DNA of 64,000 bases from Leptolyngbya sp. FACHB-261 (GCF_014696065.1 NZ_JACJPL010000018.1:372001-436000), one strand, 5' to 3'. Shown: positions 1 through 9,385, counted from the first letter of the stretch. Notes: generated by a model from the sequence alone, not told the origin. Numbers and translations: made by a program.

Positions 1-349
1 CCGTCATCAGGCTGTCAATTAGAAAGTCAACACCATGCTGGGCTTGCAGGGGCAGGGTTGGCTCAGGCAGATCGACTCCATCTAGGCCACTGGGGCCGTG
101 CACATATTCTGCGGTCGCCAGAGGACGCAGTAGGGGGCGTGGACAGCCTGCGTAGACTGGCACATCGGCTCGCCCTGCCAACTCGCAAACCTTGCGGGCA
201 TTTTTCTGCGTGAGGGCTAATGGAACATTCCCAGCCACAGTGGTTACGCCTAGCACGTTCAGTTCAGCAGGCGAGGCTAGCGCCAACAGGAGGGCAACTG
301 CATCATCTTGGCCGGGGTCACAGTCGATCAGGAGGGGTCTGGCACTCAT
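1..349 (-). CDS. Nucleoside hydrolase (IU-NH family), N-terminal part only
   Basis: The minus-strand ATG at 349 opens a frame that runs off the left edge of the window, giving about 116 residues. The N-terminus reads MSARPLLIDCDPGQDDAVAL, which carries the DxDxxxDD calcium-binding signature of inosine-uridine nucleoside hydrolases. These enzymes cleave the N-glycosidic bond of ribonucleosides in purine and pyrimidine salvage. The following segment (LGVTTVAGNV, then NARKVCELAGR) also fits the family. The frame is intact as far as it can be seen. The C-terminal half, with the catalytic histidine, lies outside the window, so base preference cannot be judged. Confidence 0.9.
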   Translation of the reverse strand, partial: MSARPLLIDCDPGQDDAVALLLALASPAELNVLGVTTVAGNVPLALTQKNARKVCELAGRADVPVYAGCPRPLLRPLATAEYVHGPSGLDGVDLPEPTLPLQAQHGVDFLIDSLMT

Positions 350-925
350 GGCAAGAGTGTAAGCCAGAGTTGAACTAGGACCAACCTCCAGGTAGCTTGT
401 ATCAGATAGCTTTCAGGCAGCTAGCGGCCCAATTTCGCCTAATCTCTTGCCCTATCTGACCTATCCCTATCTATAGGAGTTCTTCAAGAGTTCTTCTGGT
501 TTCCAACTCCAGAGCGCCCATATTCCGGATCGCCCATATCTAGACCGAAAACATTGGCAGCTTGTTCCTTAGCTCGCAGGCGGTAAGACAGTTTCGCAAC
601 TGCAACAGGAATAAGCGCCGACTTCGTGGTTAAAGATGCAAGAGTTAAACCCTGAAATGGGCTCTAGCCATGACTTCTGCTTGAATTGAGCGCTTTAGCG
701 ATTCAACTGGCGCTGGACAGTTCAGGAACTACAACGCGAGTGCCCTTAGATTCTTGAGCGCTCGTCAACAATAAAAACAAGGCCGAACCGGGGAATCCTA
801 AAAAGGAATTCAAGCAGGATTGGCTCCGTCATCTTTTCTTCCTGTCTCCGCCTCATTTGCTCGACCACTTAGGCCACCACTCAAACTCATTCCGCCACGC
901 ATTTTCAGCCATAAAGGGACTCACC
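350..925. other. Intergenic region without a recognised gene
   Basis: This stretch separates the divergent nucleoside hydrolase and SLH protein genes and presumably holds both promoters. I see only short direct repeats (gagttcttc twice near 476-500, cgcccatat twice near 516-540). No reading frame in it looks like a conserved protein. Confidence 0.5.
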
Positions 926-2329
926 ATGATTAACGTTTCGCCTCGCCTCAAAATGATTGCGCTCGCTACTGCAGCTTTTGCGATGAGTGCGATTAGCCCT
1001 GTACTTGCAGCTAGTTTTGGTCAGAAAGAAGTTGACCAAGGCCGTATGATTGCCATTGCCGCACCCCGAGGTGTCAATGCACATCAGCTGCTGGTTCTAG
1101 AGCAGGTTTCTGATAAGCAAGCCTGCTGGAGCGAAACCGGTTCTAGCCCAACCCTGGTGGATCCCCTGTTGCTGAAATTTGATTTCACGGGCATTTGTGG
1201 ACGCAGCACCGACAGCAATGGTTATTCCATTCGCATGGCAGAGCAAGATTTGGGTTTGCGATACAGTTTGCGGGTTGTCCATCGCAACGGTGACATCGTT
1301 TTATTGGGTGCACCTAACAACCCCAACAACGGTCCAGAAGTTGAAATCGGTAGAGTCAATGGCGAGACCAATGGCTTCGCCAAGATCAATCTGAATCCAG
1401 GTTGGCGCTTCACCAAGCGCACCTTTGAAGGCAAGACCCTGGGTCACTTCTATCTCACCAGTGATACAGACCTTGCCTCTCTACCCAACCCTGGTGCTGG
1501 CAATGGCCCCATACCTGTGACCCCCAGCCCTGTGACACCAGCACCAGGGACACCAGTTCCAGTCACGCCAATGCCTGGATCAAGCCCCGCGCCAACCCCA
1601 GGCACCAGCCCGGCCCCCAGCCCAGGCCCCGTAGTTATGCCTCCGGTCACCCCCGGCCCCATCTTCCCAGGTCCTGTGGTCGTGACGCCGCCGGTTAATC
1701 CCACCAATCCTGTTCCTGCTGTTCCTTCTAAGTTCCGTGACATCGGCAATGATGTCTATGCCAAGGAGATCGAAGCAGCCGTTGCGGAGGGCTTTGTGGC
1801 GGGCTTCTCTGAGGACAGTACCTTCCGTCCAGAAGTGGCGCTGACCCGTGAGCAGTTGGTGTCGATGGTGTTGGAAGCGCTGGGTAAGCTGCCCAATGCC
1901 AACCTCACACTGCCCACTCAAGCTGCGGCCAATCCCTACCCGGATGTTAATGCCTCTCGTTGGAGTGCAGCCAAGATTCAGTTCGCCCGTGACAACCAGA
2001 TCGTCAGCGGCTACCAGGACGGCAGCTTCCGGCCTAACCAGCCTGTAACCCGCGCCGAGCTGATGGCAGTTCTGCGTCGGGCGGCTGAGTTCGGTAAGGC
2101 CAAGCGAGGCTTGAGCACAACCCTAACGCCCAAGCAAGCCGAGCTGACCTTTTCGGATACTGGTCGCCACTGGGCAGGTCCACTGGTTGGACAGATGTCG
2201 TCCTACTGCCGAGTTGCTTCGCCGCTGAATGAAGTGGGCACCAACTTTGCTCCTGATTCAGCTGCCAAACGCAACTACGCTGCTGCGGCAACGCTGCGGA
2301 TGCTGAACTGTGTCAAGACCGAATTCTAA
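926..2329 (+). CDS. DUF3747 and SLH domain surface protein
   Basis: This is a 467-residue secreted protein. The ATG at 926 has an aaaggga ribosome-binding site and opens a classic signal peptide (MINVSPRLKMIALATAAFAM, cut near VLAAS); an earlier TTG at 857 would bury it. Residues about 30-150 match the cyanobacterial DUF3747 domain (SFGQKEVDQ..., CWSE..., GICGRSTDSNGYSIR). A Pro/Thr/Ser-rich linker of about 70 residues follows. The C-terminal half holds S-layer homology repeats: FRDIGND...FRPEVALTREQLV, YPDVNASRW...FRPNQPVTRAEL, and a weaker third, FSDTGRHWAG. SLH repeats normally anchor proteins to secondary cell-wall polymer, or tether outer membrane to peptidoglycan in cyanobacteria. Ligand unknown. 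A strong terminator follows. Confidence 0.88.
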   Translation: MINVSPRLKMIALATAAFAMSAISPVLAASFGQKEVDQGRMIAIAAPRGVNAHQLLVLEQVSDKQACWSETGSSPTLVDPLLLKFDFTGICGRSTDSNGYSIRMAEQDLGLRYSLRVVHRNGDIVLLGAPNNPNNGPEVEIGRVNGETNGFAKINLNPGWRFTKRTFEGKTLGHFYLTSDTDLASLPNPGAGNGPIPVTPSPVTPAPGTPVPVTPMPGSSPAPTPGTSPAPSPGPVVMPPVTPGPIFPGPVVVTPPVNPTNPVPAVPSKFRDIGNDVYAKEIEAAVAEGFVAGFSEDSTFRPEVALTREQLVSMVLEALGKLPNANLTLPTQAAANPYPDVNASRWSAAKIQFARDNQIVSGYQDGSFRPNQPVTRAELMAVLRRAAEFGKAKRGLSTTLTPKQAELTFSDTGRHWAGPLVGQMSSYCRVASPLNEVGTNFAPDSAAKRNYAAAATLRMLNCVKTEF

Positions 2330-2434
2330 AATCGCCTAGTGCTCTAGAAGCACCAGGATGCGGAGTGTGGTGTGTAGTGAGTTGTGAATGAGTGTGTGTT
2401 GAGTCCGGCGTGAGTGTGGTGTGAGAAGTAGTGG

Positions 2435-2494
2435 CTGCCAGGGGGCAGGGGGAGAGCTTACCATTGGAAGCACCCTGCTCCCTGGCAGTTTTTT
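2435..2494 (+). terminator. Rho-independent terminator after the SLH protein gene
   Basis: A long GC-rich stem (ctgccaggggg-cagggg / ccctgctccctggcag) is followed directly by a run of six T. It ends transcription of the DUF3747-SLH gene and also argues against starting the next gene at 2431. Confidence 0.85.
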
Positions 2495-2553
2495 ATCCCG
2501 TTTGTTCTCGTTCCGTCTGTTCTTGTGCCAAGTGCTCTCCTGGGGATGGCTCT

Positions 2554-3666
2554 ATGTCTAGCAGTTCGCCACCGCTGATCCAAACCCTGACCCCAGAACG
2601 CTGGGCGGGCCTGACCATGAACTTTATTGATGCTGGCGTGGTAGGTCTGCTGGTCAAGAATGGTCAGTTGGTTCGCCGCATGGAGCCGGGCCGCTATTTT
2701 AACTTTGCGATTCCCTGGTTGGAAAAGTGTGAGCTAGTTCTGGTTGATACCAAACTGCGTAACCTGGAGCTGGTTTCTAAGGGCGACTTTTTATCTCAAG
2801 ATCAGTTCTTAATTAACGTCTCGCTCAGCGCCATTTACCAAGTCGTTGACCCCAAACGGGTTGCCTTGGAGTTGTCAGATCCGATTGCTGCGCTGACGAG
2901 TGCGATCAAAGACAGTATGGGAGTTGCAATTGGACAGTTGACCGTTCAGCAACTCACGCAGCAGGGGCGCGTGTTTGTGCGGCAATATCTGTTGGATCAT
3001 GCGGAAATCGCCTATCCCCTGGGGTTCGCCCTGGAAGATGTGCGCGTGAGTGACGTCAGCTTTCCTCAAGGTCCAGGCGTTATTCGTCAGATGGAGGGCT
3101 TGAGCGCTAGAGCTGAGGCCACTTACCAGGCGGGTCTGCAAGCGCAGATTGCCGAGGCAGGGCGACCCCTCATGCAACCCTTGATGTCCCCTATGCAGCA
3201 GGTGAATCTGGTTTCTGGCGCGGCGCCTAGCCCTGACCCAGCTTCAGCAGCGCTGCTGGAACCGGCCACTTTTGTCCTGGAGCCAGAGGCCAAAGCCAGC
3301 CTTCCGGCTCAAGATGCCCCGGTCTTACCTGCGACTGTTATGCACCCCACTCCGGCGGTAGCGGCAACGGCGCGGCTAGTTCACCGCAAGTCTGGAGCGG
3401 TGGTGTCGCTCGCCGCTAACCCTTTCACGATTGGGCGTGAACCCAGGAATAGCCTAGTTTTGCAAGATCCGCTCAGCTCCCGCTATCATGCTCAGATCCA
3501 GCAGGTCGCTGAAGGGCAAGCTAGTAAGCGCTACCGACTGCTGGATGTGGGTAGCTCGAATGGCACCTTTGTCAATGGGCAGCGCTTGGTGCCGAATCAG
3601 CCTGTCTGGCTGAGCGCTGGAGCGCTAGTTGTCATCGGTGAGCAGGAATGGGTATTTGAGGTCTGA
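2554..3666 (+). CDS. SPFH/band 7 domain protein with C-terminal FHA domain
   Basis: This is a 370-residue protein; the ATG at 2554 follows a ggggatgg ribosome-binding site. Residues about 15-200 form an SPFH (band 7, prohibitin-like) domain: it binds a scaffold loop (VGLLVKNGQLVRRMEPGRYF), then VDTKLRNLEL and the helical region SDPIAALTSAIKDSM. There is no obvious N-terminal membrane anchor. A Pro/Ala-rich linker leads to a C-terminal FHA domain (about 275-370) with the expected motifs: IGREPRNSLVL, SSRYHA and GSSNGTFVNG. FHA domains bind phosphothreonine. Together this suggests an oligomeric scaffold that reads Ser/Thr kinase signalling. The pairing is inferred from the sequence and I know of no characterised protein with exactly this layout. 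Confidence 0.8.
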   Translation: MSSSSPPLIQTLTPERWAGLTMNFIDAGVVGLLVKNGQLVRRMEPGRYFNFAIPWLEKCELVLVDTKLRNLELVSKGDFLSQDQFLINVSLSAIYQVVDPKRVALELSDPIAALTSAIKDSMGVAIGQLTVQQLTQQGRVFVRQYLLDHAEIAYPLGFALEDVRVSDVSFPQGPGVIRQMEGLSARAEATYQAGLQAQIAEAGRPLMQPLMSPMQQVNLVSGAAPSPDPASAALLEPATFVLEPEAKASLPAQDAPVLPATVMHPTPAVAATARLVHRKSGAVVSLAANPFTIGREPRNSLVLQDPLSSRYHAQIQQVAEGQASKRYRLLDVGSSNGTFVNGQRLVPNQPVWLSAGALVVIGEQEWVFEV

Positions 3667-3718
3667 GCCAGCCTGAGGTAGCTGAAGGCTAAGCTGAAGG
3701 CCAAGAGGTAGTTGAAGG

Positions 3719-4273
3719 CTAAGCCGCTCGCCACTTGATATTGCAACCCATCGAAGGCAACTGATCGAAGCTCACCGGTTTGCCCGCTAAGACTTCTTCG
3801 AGCGCCAGTTCCAGGTCTTTGCGCGTCACCTGGCTAGACTCTTTCCAGTTGTCATCAAAGCGACCGTGATAAACCAGCTTGCGTTCTGCATCAAAGATGT
3901 AGAGATCTGGGGTGCAAACAGCATCGTAGGCTTTGGCAACCGCTTGGGATTCGTCGTAGAGATAGGGGAAGGGATAGTTTTTGCTGTGGGCCCGTTCCTG
4001 CATTTTTTCGAAGGAGTCGTCGGGGTAGTTCTGAGCGTCGTTGGCAGAGATAGCTACGAACTGCGCGCCGCGAGGTTGGTAAGCCTGGGCAGTAGCAATC
4101 AACCGATCCTCAATTGCGCGGGCATAGGGACAGTGATTGCAGGTGAAGACGACCACTAGGGCTGGCGCTGGAGCAAAGCTGGCAAGGCTGTAGGTTTCGC
4201 CATCGGTGCCGGGTAGCTGAAAGTCAGGGGCAGGAATGCCGATATCCAGTTTGGTGGAGTAGGTCAGAGCCAT
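3719..4273 (-). CDS. Thioredoxin-like redoxin (AhpC/TSA-type), 184 residues
   Basis: The protein has a thioredoxin fold of the AhpC/TSA or redoxin group: start GIPAPDFQLPGTDGETYSL, active site CNHCPYA with a CxxC pair, and the cis-Pro region CTPDLYIFD. The C-terminus (FDDNWKESSQVTRKDLELAL...GCNIKWRA) matches a widespread bacterial family annotated as thioredoxin family protein, with a third cysteine in GCNIKW. Predicted role: cytoplasmic thiol-disulfide or peroxide reduction; no signal peptide. The gene is monocistronic and convergent with the SPFH gene. The exact substrate is not deducible. Confidence 0.85.
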   Translation of the reverse strand: MALTYSTKLDIGIPAPDFQLPGTDGETYSLASFAPAPALVVVFTCNHCPYARAIEDRLIATAQAYQPRGAQFVAISANDAQNYPDDSFEKMQERAHSKNYPFPYLYDESQAVAKAYDAVCTPDLYIFDAERKLVYHGRFDDNWKESSQVTRKDLELALEEVLAGKPVSFDQLPSMGCNIKWRAA

Positions 4274-4605
4274 GGGTTTGACTGGAAAGCTGCACTTCTC
4301 AGGTTAATTCACAGGCTGTTAATTCAGAGGCTGTTAATTAACAAGCTTTAGGTAGCGTCACTGCCCGATTGACTACTGATGACTACTTAGCAGAGTTTCC
4401 CGGTCAAGCTGCAATGCTATGCCTCGGTTAAGCCCGGTTTAATGTTGCTAGCTTGACGCCATCTCTAAATTTAGTTAAGTTTCTTTCGAAATCAGTCTTT
4501 CAGGTTTCTGGATAGCCTCATTTTTCGATCTAAGCATCTATTCAATAAGCCCTTTTTAGCAAGATTTTCTAGATAACAATAGCTGATCAATGACTCAAGG
4601 TATGT
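4274..4605. other. Divergent promoter region (redoxin / phoD)
   Basis: This is the space between two divergent genes. It contains a 16-base direct repeat (aggctgttaattca) near 4310-4340 and is AT-rich near 4450-4600. No clear Pho box could be recognised by eye. Confidence 0.4.
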
Positions 4606-6203
4606 ATGCAACGCAGACTTTCACATCGCCTCAGCCGCCGCCGTTTTTTGTTGAATTCTGCGCTGACCGGAAGTGGCATTGTTGCAGCTAATCTTTTAGC
4701 CAAACCACTTTCTGCGCAAAACTCTGGACCGGCGATTATTCGTTCTAAGCGGGCAAGACCAACCATTCCCTATGGTGTTGCCAGTGGCGATATCAGTGGC
4801 AATCGGGCGATAGTTGGAGCCGTACTGACCGGCCAGCTCGCCTAATTGTTGAATATTCAACCCACGAGTCTTTGCGCAACGCACGACGAATTGTTGGGCC
4901 AGAAGCTCTTGACAGCAGCGATTTCACAGCGCGAGTTGACCTCACTGGTTTACCCGCAGGACAGCAGATTTTTTATCGGGTGAGCTTTCAAGATCTGGCT
5001 GATTCTAGTTTGACCAGTGCACCAGTTACGGGCAGCTTGCGCACTGCTCCCGCAGGCAATCGAGACATTCGCTTTGTCTGGTCAGGTGACACGGCGGGAC
5101 AGGGTTGGGGCATCAACCCAGAGTGGGGTGGCATGAAGATCTACGAGGCAATGCGCCAGCTCAATCCCGACTTCTTTATTCACTCTGGCGACAATATTTA
5201 CGCCGATAACCCAATTCTGTCTGAAGTCAAACTCGACGATGGCAGCGTTTGGAAAAACTTGACGACACCTGAGAAAGCCAAAGTTGCCGAAACTCTGGCC
5301 GAATTTCGCGGCAACTATGCCTACAACTTGCTAGATGAGCAGGTGCGACGTTTCAATGCACAGGTGCCCATGCTCAGTCAGTGGGATGACCATGAAACGC
5401 ACAATAACTGGTTTCCGGGCAAGATGCTCACCGACGATGATCGCTACACCGTTAAGAGCTGTGATGTTTTAGCCGCACGGGCAAAACAGGCGTTTTTGGA
5501 ATACATGCCGATCCGCTTTGAACCCAGTGACCCAGAGCGCATTTATCGCAGCTTTAACTATGGGCCTTCGCTGGAGATTTTGATGCTCGATCAGCGCAGT
5601 TATCGAGGGCCAAATACGGCTAACCGCCAAACCACTACCAGTGCTGAAACCGCTTTTTTGGGTAGCGACCAAACACGCTGGCTCAAGCAAACATTGAAAG
5701 CCTCAAGAGCAACTTGGAAAGTAATCGCTAGTGATATGCCAATTGGTTTGGTGGTGGCAGATGGCCAAACAGCCTTTGAAAATGGAGCGAATGGCGATGG
5801 TCCAGCGTTGGGGCGCGAACTGGAAACCGCCGATCTTTTGCGTTTCATCAAACAAAACAACATTCGCAATGTCGTTTGGCTCACTGCCGATGTGCATTAC
5901 GCCGCTGCCCATTATTACGACCCAGCCAAAGCGCAATTCACTGAGTTCAAACCCTTCTGGGAATTTGTGGCAGGACCACTACATTCCGGCACCTTTGGGC
6001 CTAACAAACTCGATAATACGTTTGGTCCAGAAGTGCGTTTCCAGAGCGTGCCTGATGGCATGAAAGCGAACCGACCTCCCAGTGAAGGGCTCCAGTTCTT
6101 TGGTCAAGTTCAGATTGACGGCGATAGCCAAGTGATGAGCGTCAGCCTGCATAACCTCACGGGCAATAAGCTCTATCAGGTCGATCTGCAACCTGAAGCT
6201 TAA
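4606..6203 (+). pseudogene. phoD: PhoD-type alkaline phosphatase, interrupted by a one-base deletion
   Basis: Two adjoining frames (4606..4845 and 4872..6203) together encode one PhoD-family phosphodiesterase/phosphatase of about 532 residues. The N-terminus carries a Tat signal (SRRRFLLNSALTGSG...AQ) for folded export. The first frame reads YGVASGDISGNRAIVG and then garbage; adding one T near 4814-4816 restores GNRAIVWSRTDRPARLIVEY, the family's expected continuation, straight into NARRIVGPEALDS. Downstream, metal-site motifs are intact: WSGDTAGQGWG, DFFIHSGDNIYA, QWDDHETHNNW and WLTADVHYAAAHYY. The role would be periplasmic phosphate scavenging with Ca/Fe cofactors. Apart from this base the gene is undamaged, so it is either a very recent knock-out, a phase-variable switch at a short T run, or a sequencing error. 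Confidence 0.85.
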
Positions 6204-6277
6204 TAAGCCCAAAGTTTAGCAAGCCCAAAGCCTAGAAGCTAATGAGGTAAGCGCCAAGGCAATCGCCCAAGTAAGCG

Positions 6278-6679
6278 CTAACTAGGCTCTAGCAATACCG
6301 AGACATGGGCGCTAACAATGCGCCAGCCCTCAGCGGTTCTGATCCAGGTCTGGCTTTGGCGGCCTAGCCGCTCAGAGCTTTGTCGCTTGAATTCGGTATT
6401 GGCAGTGGCAAAGTCTCGCCCGTAGGTGGTGATCACTGTATTGAACAAGACCCGCTGCAAATTGATAGGAGCGCGGTTCTGGCGGAAGTGGGCAATTGCC
6501 TCGTAACCATAGAGATTCTCGGTGGCACCATAGCGGATGGTGTGGGGACTATTCCAGAACAGCTCATCTAGAACGGCAACGTCATTGCCTATCAAGGCAA
6601 CCTCATAGCGGTTGAAAGCTGCCGTCACCTCTGCGACTACTTCAGGAATATTGATCATCTTGTTAGCATCAGAAGTCAT
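6278..6679 (-). CDS. AtzH/HpxZ-like protein (DUF3225, NTF2-like fold)
   Basis: The product is a 133-residue NTF2/SnoaL-like protein. Motifs typical of the AtzH-like/HpxZ family are present: [38 protein letters not shown], and the C-terminal [20 protein letters not shown]. An alternative start is the internal Met at 6658 (MINIPEVV). Members sit beside AtzE/AtzG amidases in gene clusters for cyanurate/biuret or oxalurate breakdown. Here the gene is alone, about 9.4 kb from the atzE-atzG pair (16042..17678), so a shared pathway is an inference from family association. It is divergent from the downstream dehydrogenase gene. Confidence 0.8.
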   Translation of the reverse strand: MTSDANKMINIPEVVAEVTAAFNRYEVALIGNDVAVLDELFWNSPHTIRYGATENLYGYEAIAHFRQNRAPINLQRVLFNTVITTYGRDFATANTEFKRQSSERLGRQSQTWIRTAEGWRIVSAHVSVLLEPS

Positions 6680-6770
6680 CTTTGTGCATTAGCAATTTTA
6701 TTTTGTTAGCAATTTCAGGGATGAGGAGGTTACGGCAAGATGAGAAGAGTCGCATCAATGCCCTTACCTT

Positions 6771-8249
6771 ATGACCCACTTGAACGTTGTCCAAAACTAC
6801 ATTAATGGTGAGTGGTGTGCCTCCAGCGCAACTGAACATCTTGATGTCATGAATCCTGCAACTGCTGAAGTGCTGGCTAGGATGCCCCTTTCACCAGCTG
6901 ATGAAGTTAATCAGGCAGCTGAGGCAGCTCAAGCAGCATTGGTAGGTTGGCGACGCACGCCGCCCATGGAGCGCGTGCAATACCTGTTCAAACTGAAAAA
7001 TCTGCTCGAAGAGCACTTCGACGACCTGGCTCGCACAATCACCCTCGAATGCGGCAAGACTCTGACCGAGTCAAAGGGTGAAATGCGACGGGCAATTGAG
7101 AACGTAGAAGTGGCCTGTGGTATCCCAATTTTAATGCAAGGTCATACCGCCGAAGACATTGCTCAAGGCATAGATGAGCTGATGATTCGGCAACCGGTAG
7201 GCGTAGCAGCAGCGATTTGCCCGTTTAACTTTCCGGGCATGATTGTTTTTTGGTTTTTGCCCTATGCCATCGCCTGTGGCAACACTTACATCGTCAAGCC
7301 CTCGGAGCGGGTTCCGTTGACTTTGCAAAAGGTGTTTCAACTGCTGGATAAAACCGGCTTGCCCAAGGGAGTGGTCAACCTGGTCAATGGCGCCAAAGAA
7401 GCCGTCGATGCCATTCTGGACCACCCCGCCGTCCGGGCGATTAGCTTTGTGGGCTCGACCCCAGTTGCTCGCTACGTCTACAGCCGCGCCTCCGCCAATG
7501 GCAAACGCGCCCAGTGTCAGGGCGGGGCCAAGAACCCAGTGATCGTGCTGCCTGATGCGGACATTGAAATGACCACTCGCATTGCGGCGGATAGTGCCTT
7601 CGGCTGTGCGGGACAGCGCTGTCTAGCAGCTTCGGTAGCAGTAACTGTGGGCGCTGCTCGACAGAGCTTTACTGAAGCCATTGCCGCTGCGGCCAGTTCC
7701 CGCGTGGTTGGCTTTGGCCTGGATGAGGGGGTGCAGATGGGGCCAGTAATCACGGCGCAAAGCCGAGAGCGGATCGAAGGGCTGATTCAAAAAGGGGCGG
7801 ACGAAGGCGCAACGGTGTTGGTAGATGGTCGTCAGTCCAAGATCCCAAGCTATGAACGGGGCAACTTTGTGCGACCGACGATTTTGCAAAATGTGAATCC
7901 GGCGGGAGAAATCGCACGAACTGAAATTTTCGGTCCGGTGTTGAGCTTGATCCATTTAGAAACCATTGATGAGGCGATCGCGCTGGTCAACAGTGGCGAG
8001 TACGGCAATATGGCCTGCCTATTTACCAATAGTGGAGCCGCAGCCCGCAAGTTCCGTTACGAAGCCGAAGCAGGCAACATCGGCATCAATATCGGCGTGG
8101 CGGCCCCGATGGCTTTCTTTCCGTTTAGCGGTTGGAAGGCAAGCTTCTTCGGGGATTTGCATGGGCAGGGCCATCACGCCGTTGAGTTCTTTACTCAGAC
8201 CAAAGTCGTGGTCGAGCGCTGGCCTCGCGATTGGTCGCGCCAGTTTTGA
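6771..8249 (+). CDS. mmsA: CoA-acylating methylmalonate-semialdehyde dehydrogenase type (MmsA)
   Basis: This 492-residue aldehyde dehydrogenase has full family length. The catalytic region reads GCAGQRCLA with the active-site Cys. NAD-binding landmarks include [21 protein letters not shown] and [18 protein letters not shown] and the ending [18 protein letters not shown] are characteristic of MmsA rather than ordinary ALDHs, which have an ELGGKN motif. MmsA converts (methyl)malonate semialdehyde to acyl-CoA in valine, beta-alanine or inositol breakdown. No other gene of those pathways is in the window, and the ending differs enough that a related semialdehyde substrate is possible. A HIP1 octamer lies within it at 7974..7981. 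Confidence 0.85.
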   Translation: MTHLNVVQNYINGEWCASSATEHLDVMNPATAEVLARMPLSPADEVNQAAEAAQAALVGWRRTPPMERVQYLFKLKNLLEEHFDDLARTITLECGKTLTESKGEMRRAIENVEVACGIPILMQGHTAEDIAQGIDELMIRQPVGVAAAICPFNFPGMIVFWFLPYAIACGNTYIVKPSERVPLTLQKVFQLLDKTGLPKGVVNLVNGAKEAVDAILDHPAVRAISFVGSTPVARYVYSRASANGKRAQCQGGAKNPVIVLPDADIEMTTRIAADSAFGCAGQRCLAASVAVTVGAARQSFTEAIAAAASSRVVGFGLDEGVQMGPVITAQSRERIEGLIQKGADEGATVLVDGRQSKIPSYERGNFVRPTILQNVNPAGEIARTEIFGPVLSLIHLETIDEAIALVNSGEYGNMACLFTNSGAAARKFRYEAEAGNIGINIGVAAPMAFFPFSGWKASFFGDLHGQGHHAVEFFTQTKVVVERWPRDWSRQF

Positions 8250-8296
8250 GCTTATTCTGAATTTCTGGATCGGTCTAGCAAAGCGTGGGGAAGTGA

Positions 8297-9181
8297 ATGG
8301 CGCAGTTTACCAAAGGTGGCCAACTGGGTTGGTTCCACGATGAAAAGCATTCTGGGGGTTTCTTTCATACCTACGATGCTTTGCAGGTTAGGGCAGAGGA
8401 TAAGCCACGCAAAGTGCATATTTTTCTGCCCCGTGATTACGAGACTAGCCAGGAACACTACCCCGTGGTTTACATGAACGACGGGGATACTGCGTTCTTT
8501 CCCGATGGGGCGGTTGGTAAATCTTGGGACATGGCGAATGTTCTGAGCAACCTCTATCAGAACAACCAAATTCGTAAGCTGATTGTGGTTGCAGTCCACC
8601 CTTTGAATCGGGATCGGGAATATACCCATGCCCCAGTTTGGCAACGGGAATGCTGTGGTGTAGATGGCTATTCATCCTATTTAGTCAATGCCGTAAAGCC
8701 CTTTGTTGACGCCAATTACAGAACGCTGAGAGAGGCCCAAAACACGATGACTTTGGGCTCATCTCATGGTGGGCTGGCTGCGTTTTGTCTTGGCATGTGG
8801 CATCCTAACCAGTTCGGATTGGTGGGAGCACTATCTCCCTCTTTTTGGGTAGGACTAGACTCCATGCCGGGTCTCTCGTTCATGAGTTCCCTACGCTCGT
8901 CCAAGCTGCTTAACTTAGCGCGTCCTACCCTCCAGAGCCCAGAGAAACGCTTGAAGATTTATCTGGATTGGGGCCTAATTCGCACAGGTGGGGAGCACAA
9001 TTCGTTTATTGAGGAACGAGCCACGGCAAGAGGCCGAGAGATGCGGGATCTACTGCAAAAGGATTTTGGCTATCGGCTGAATGATGACTTGTATGTGGTG
9101 GAAGATCCAGCGGGGGATCACACGGAAGAATCTTGGCAGCGCCGAATACCCAACGTGATTAAGATCTTTTTTGGTCACTAG
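8297..9181 (+). CDS. Esterase of the alpha/beta-hydrolase fold (Fes/esterase D-like)
   Basis: The protein has 294 residues. It belongs to the putative esterase (esterase D/enterochelin esterase-like) group: HIFLPRDY, PVVYMNDGDTAFF, the nucleophile elbow GSSHGG, then LSPSFWVG, and a C-terminal histidine in AGDHTEESW. There is no signal peptide, so it is presumably cytoplasmic. It starts 47 bases after mmsA on the same strand and may be co-transcribed. The natural ester is unknown. A ggggaag ribosome-binding site precedes ATG 8297. A hairpin follows the stop codon. Confidence 0.82.
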   Translation: MAQFTKGGQLGWFHDEKHSGGFFHTYDALQVRAEDKPRKVHIFLPRDYETSQEHYPVVYMNDGDTAFFPDGAVGKSWDMANVLSNLYQNNQIRKLIVVAVHPLNRDREYTHAPVWQRECCGVDGYSSYLVNAVKPFVDANYRTLREAQNTMTLGSSHGGLAAFCLGMWHPNQFGLVGALSPSFWVGLDSMPGLSFMSSLRSSKLLNLARPTLQSPEKRLKIYLDWGLIRTGGEHNSFIEERATARGREMRDLLQKDFGYRLNDDLYVVEDPAGDHTEESWQRRIPNVIKIFFGH

Positions 9182-9218
9182 GATTGTTAGATTTTGGTCT
9201 AGAGAGAAAGCCTCAAAC

Positions 9219-9257
9219 CGTTTAGGACTTGCTCCGAAACTGAGCAAGTCCTAAACG
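9219..9257 (+). terminator. Hairpin downstream of the esterase gene
   Basis: Perfect 16-base arms (cgtttaggacttgctc and its complement) surround a 7-base loop. There is no long T run after it, so termination may be inefficient or need Rho. Confidence 0.6.
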
Positions 9258-9261
9258 GCTA

Positions 9262-9368
9262 TCCCAACTCACTTTTTAATCGCTACCCATTCGACCCCTC
9301 CCGACCTCCCCTTGGCAAGAGGAGGTGCTGTAGGTGGTGGGGTTTTGATTTGCAGTCCTCATTCTCTA
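9262..9368 (+). repeat. Dispersed intergenic repeat, copy A
   Basis: About 107 bases match, in inverted orientation, the element at 20500..20609. Shared blocks include ccaactcactttt, ttcgacccctccc, acctcccctt..ca and ggggttttgatt. The core can fold back on itself. It carries no reading frame and looks like a small MITE-like or structural intergenic element. Confidence 0.75.
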
Positions 9369-9380
9369 AATGAGGACTGC
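9352..9380 (-). terminator. Hairpin downstream of the small gene at 9386
   Basis: Perfect arms gcagtcctcattt and its complement overlap the end of the dispersed repeat. It is placed just past the stop codon of the minus-strand gene at 9386..9592. T run absent. Confidence 0.5.
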
Positions 9381-9385
9381 GCGAT

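Noticed and set aside
1450-1749. Minus-strand Gly-rich frame opposite the SLH protein linker
   Set aside because: Antisense shadow of the Pro-rich linker.
2431-2553. Upstream extension of the SPFH gene from GTG 2431
   Set aside because: The first part lies inside the terminator hairpin of the preceding gene, and a good ribosome-binding site precedes ATG 2554.
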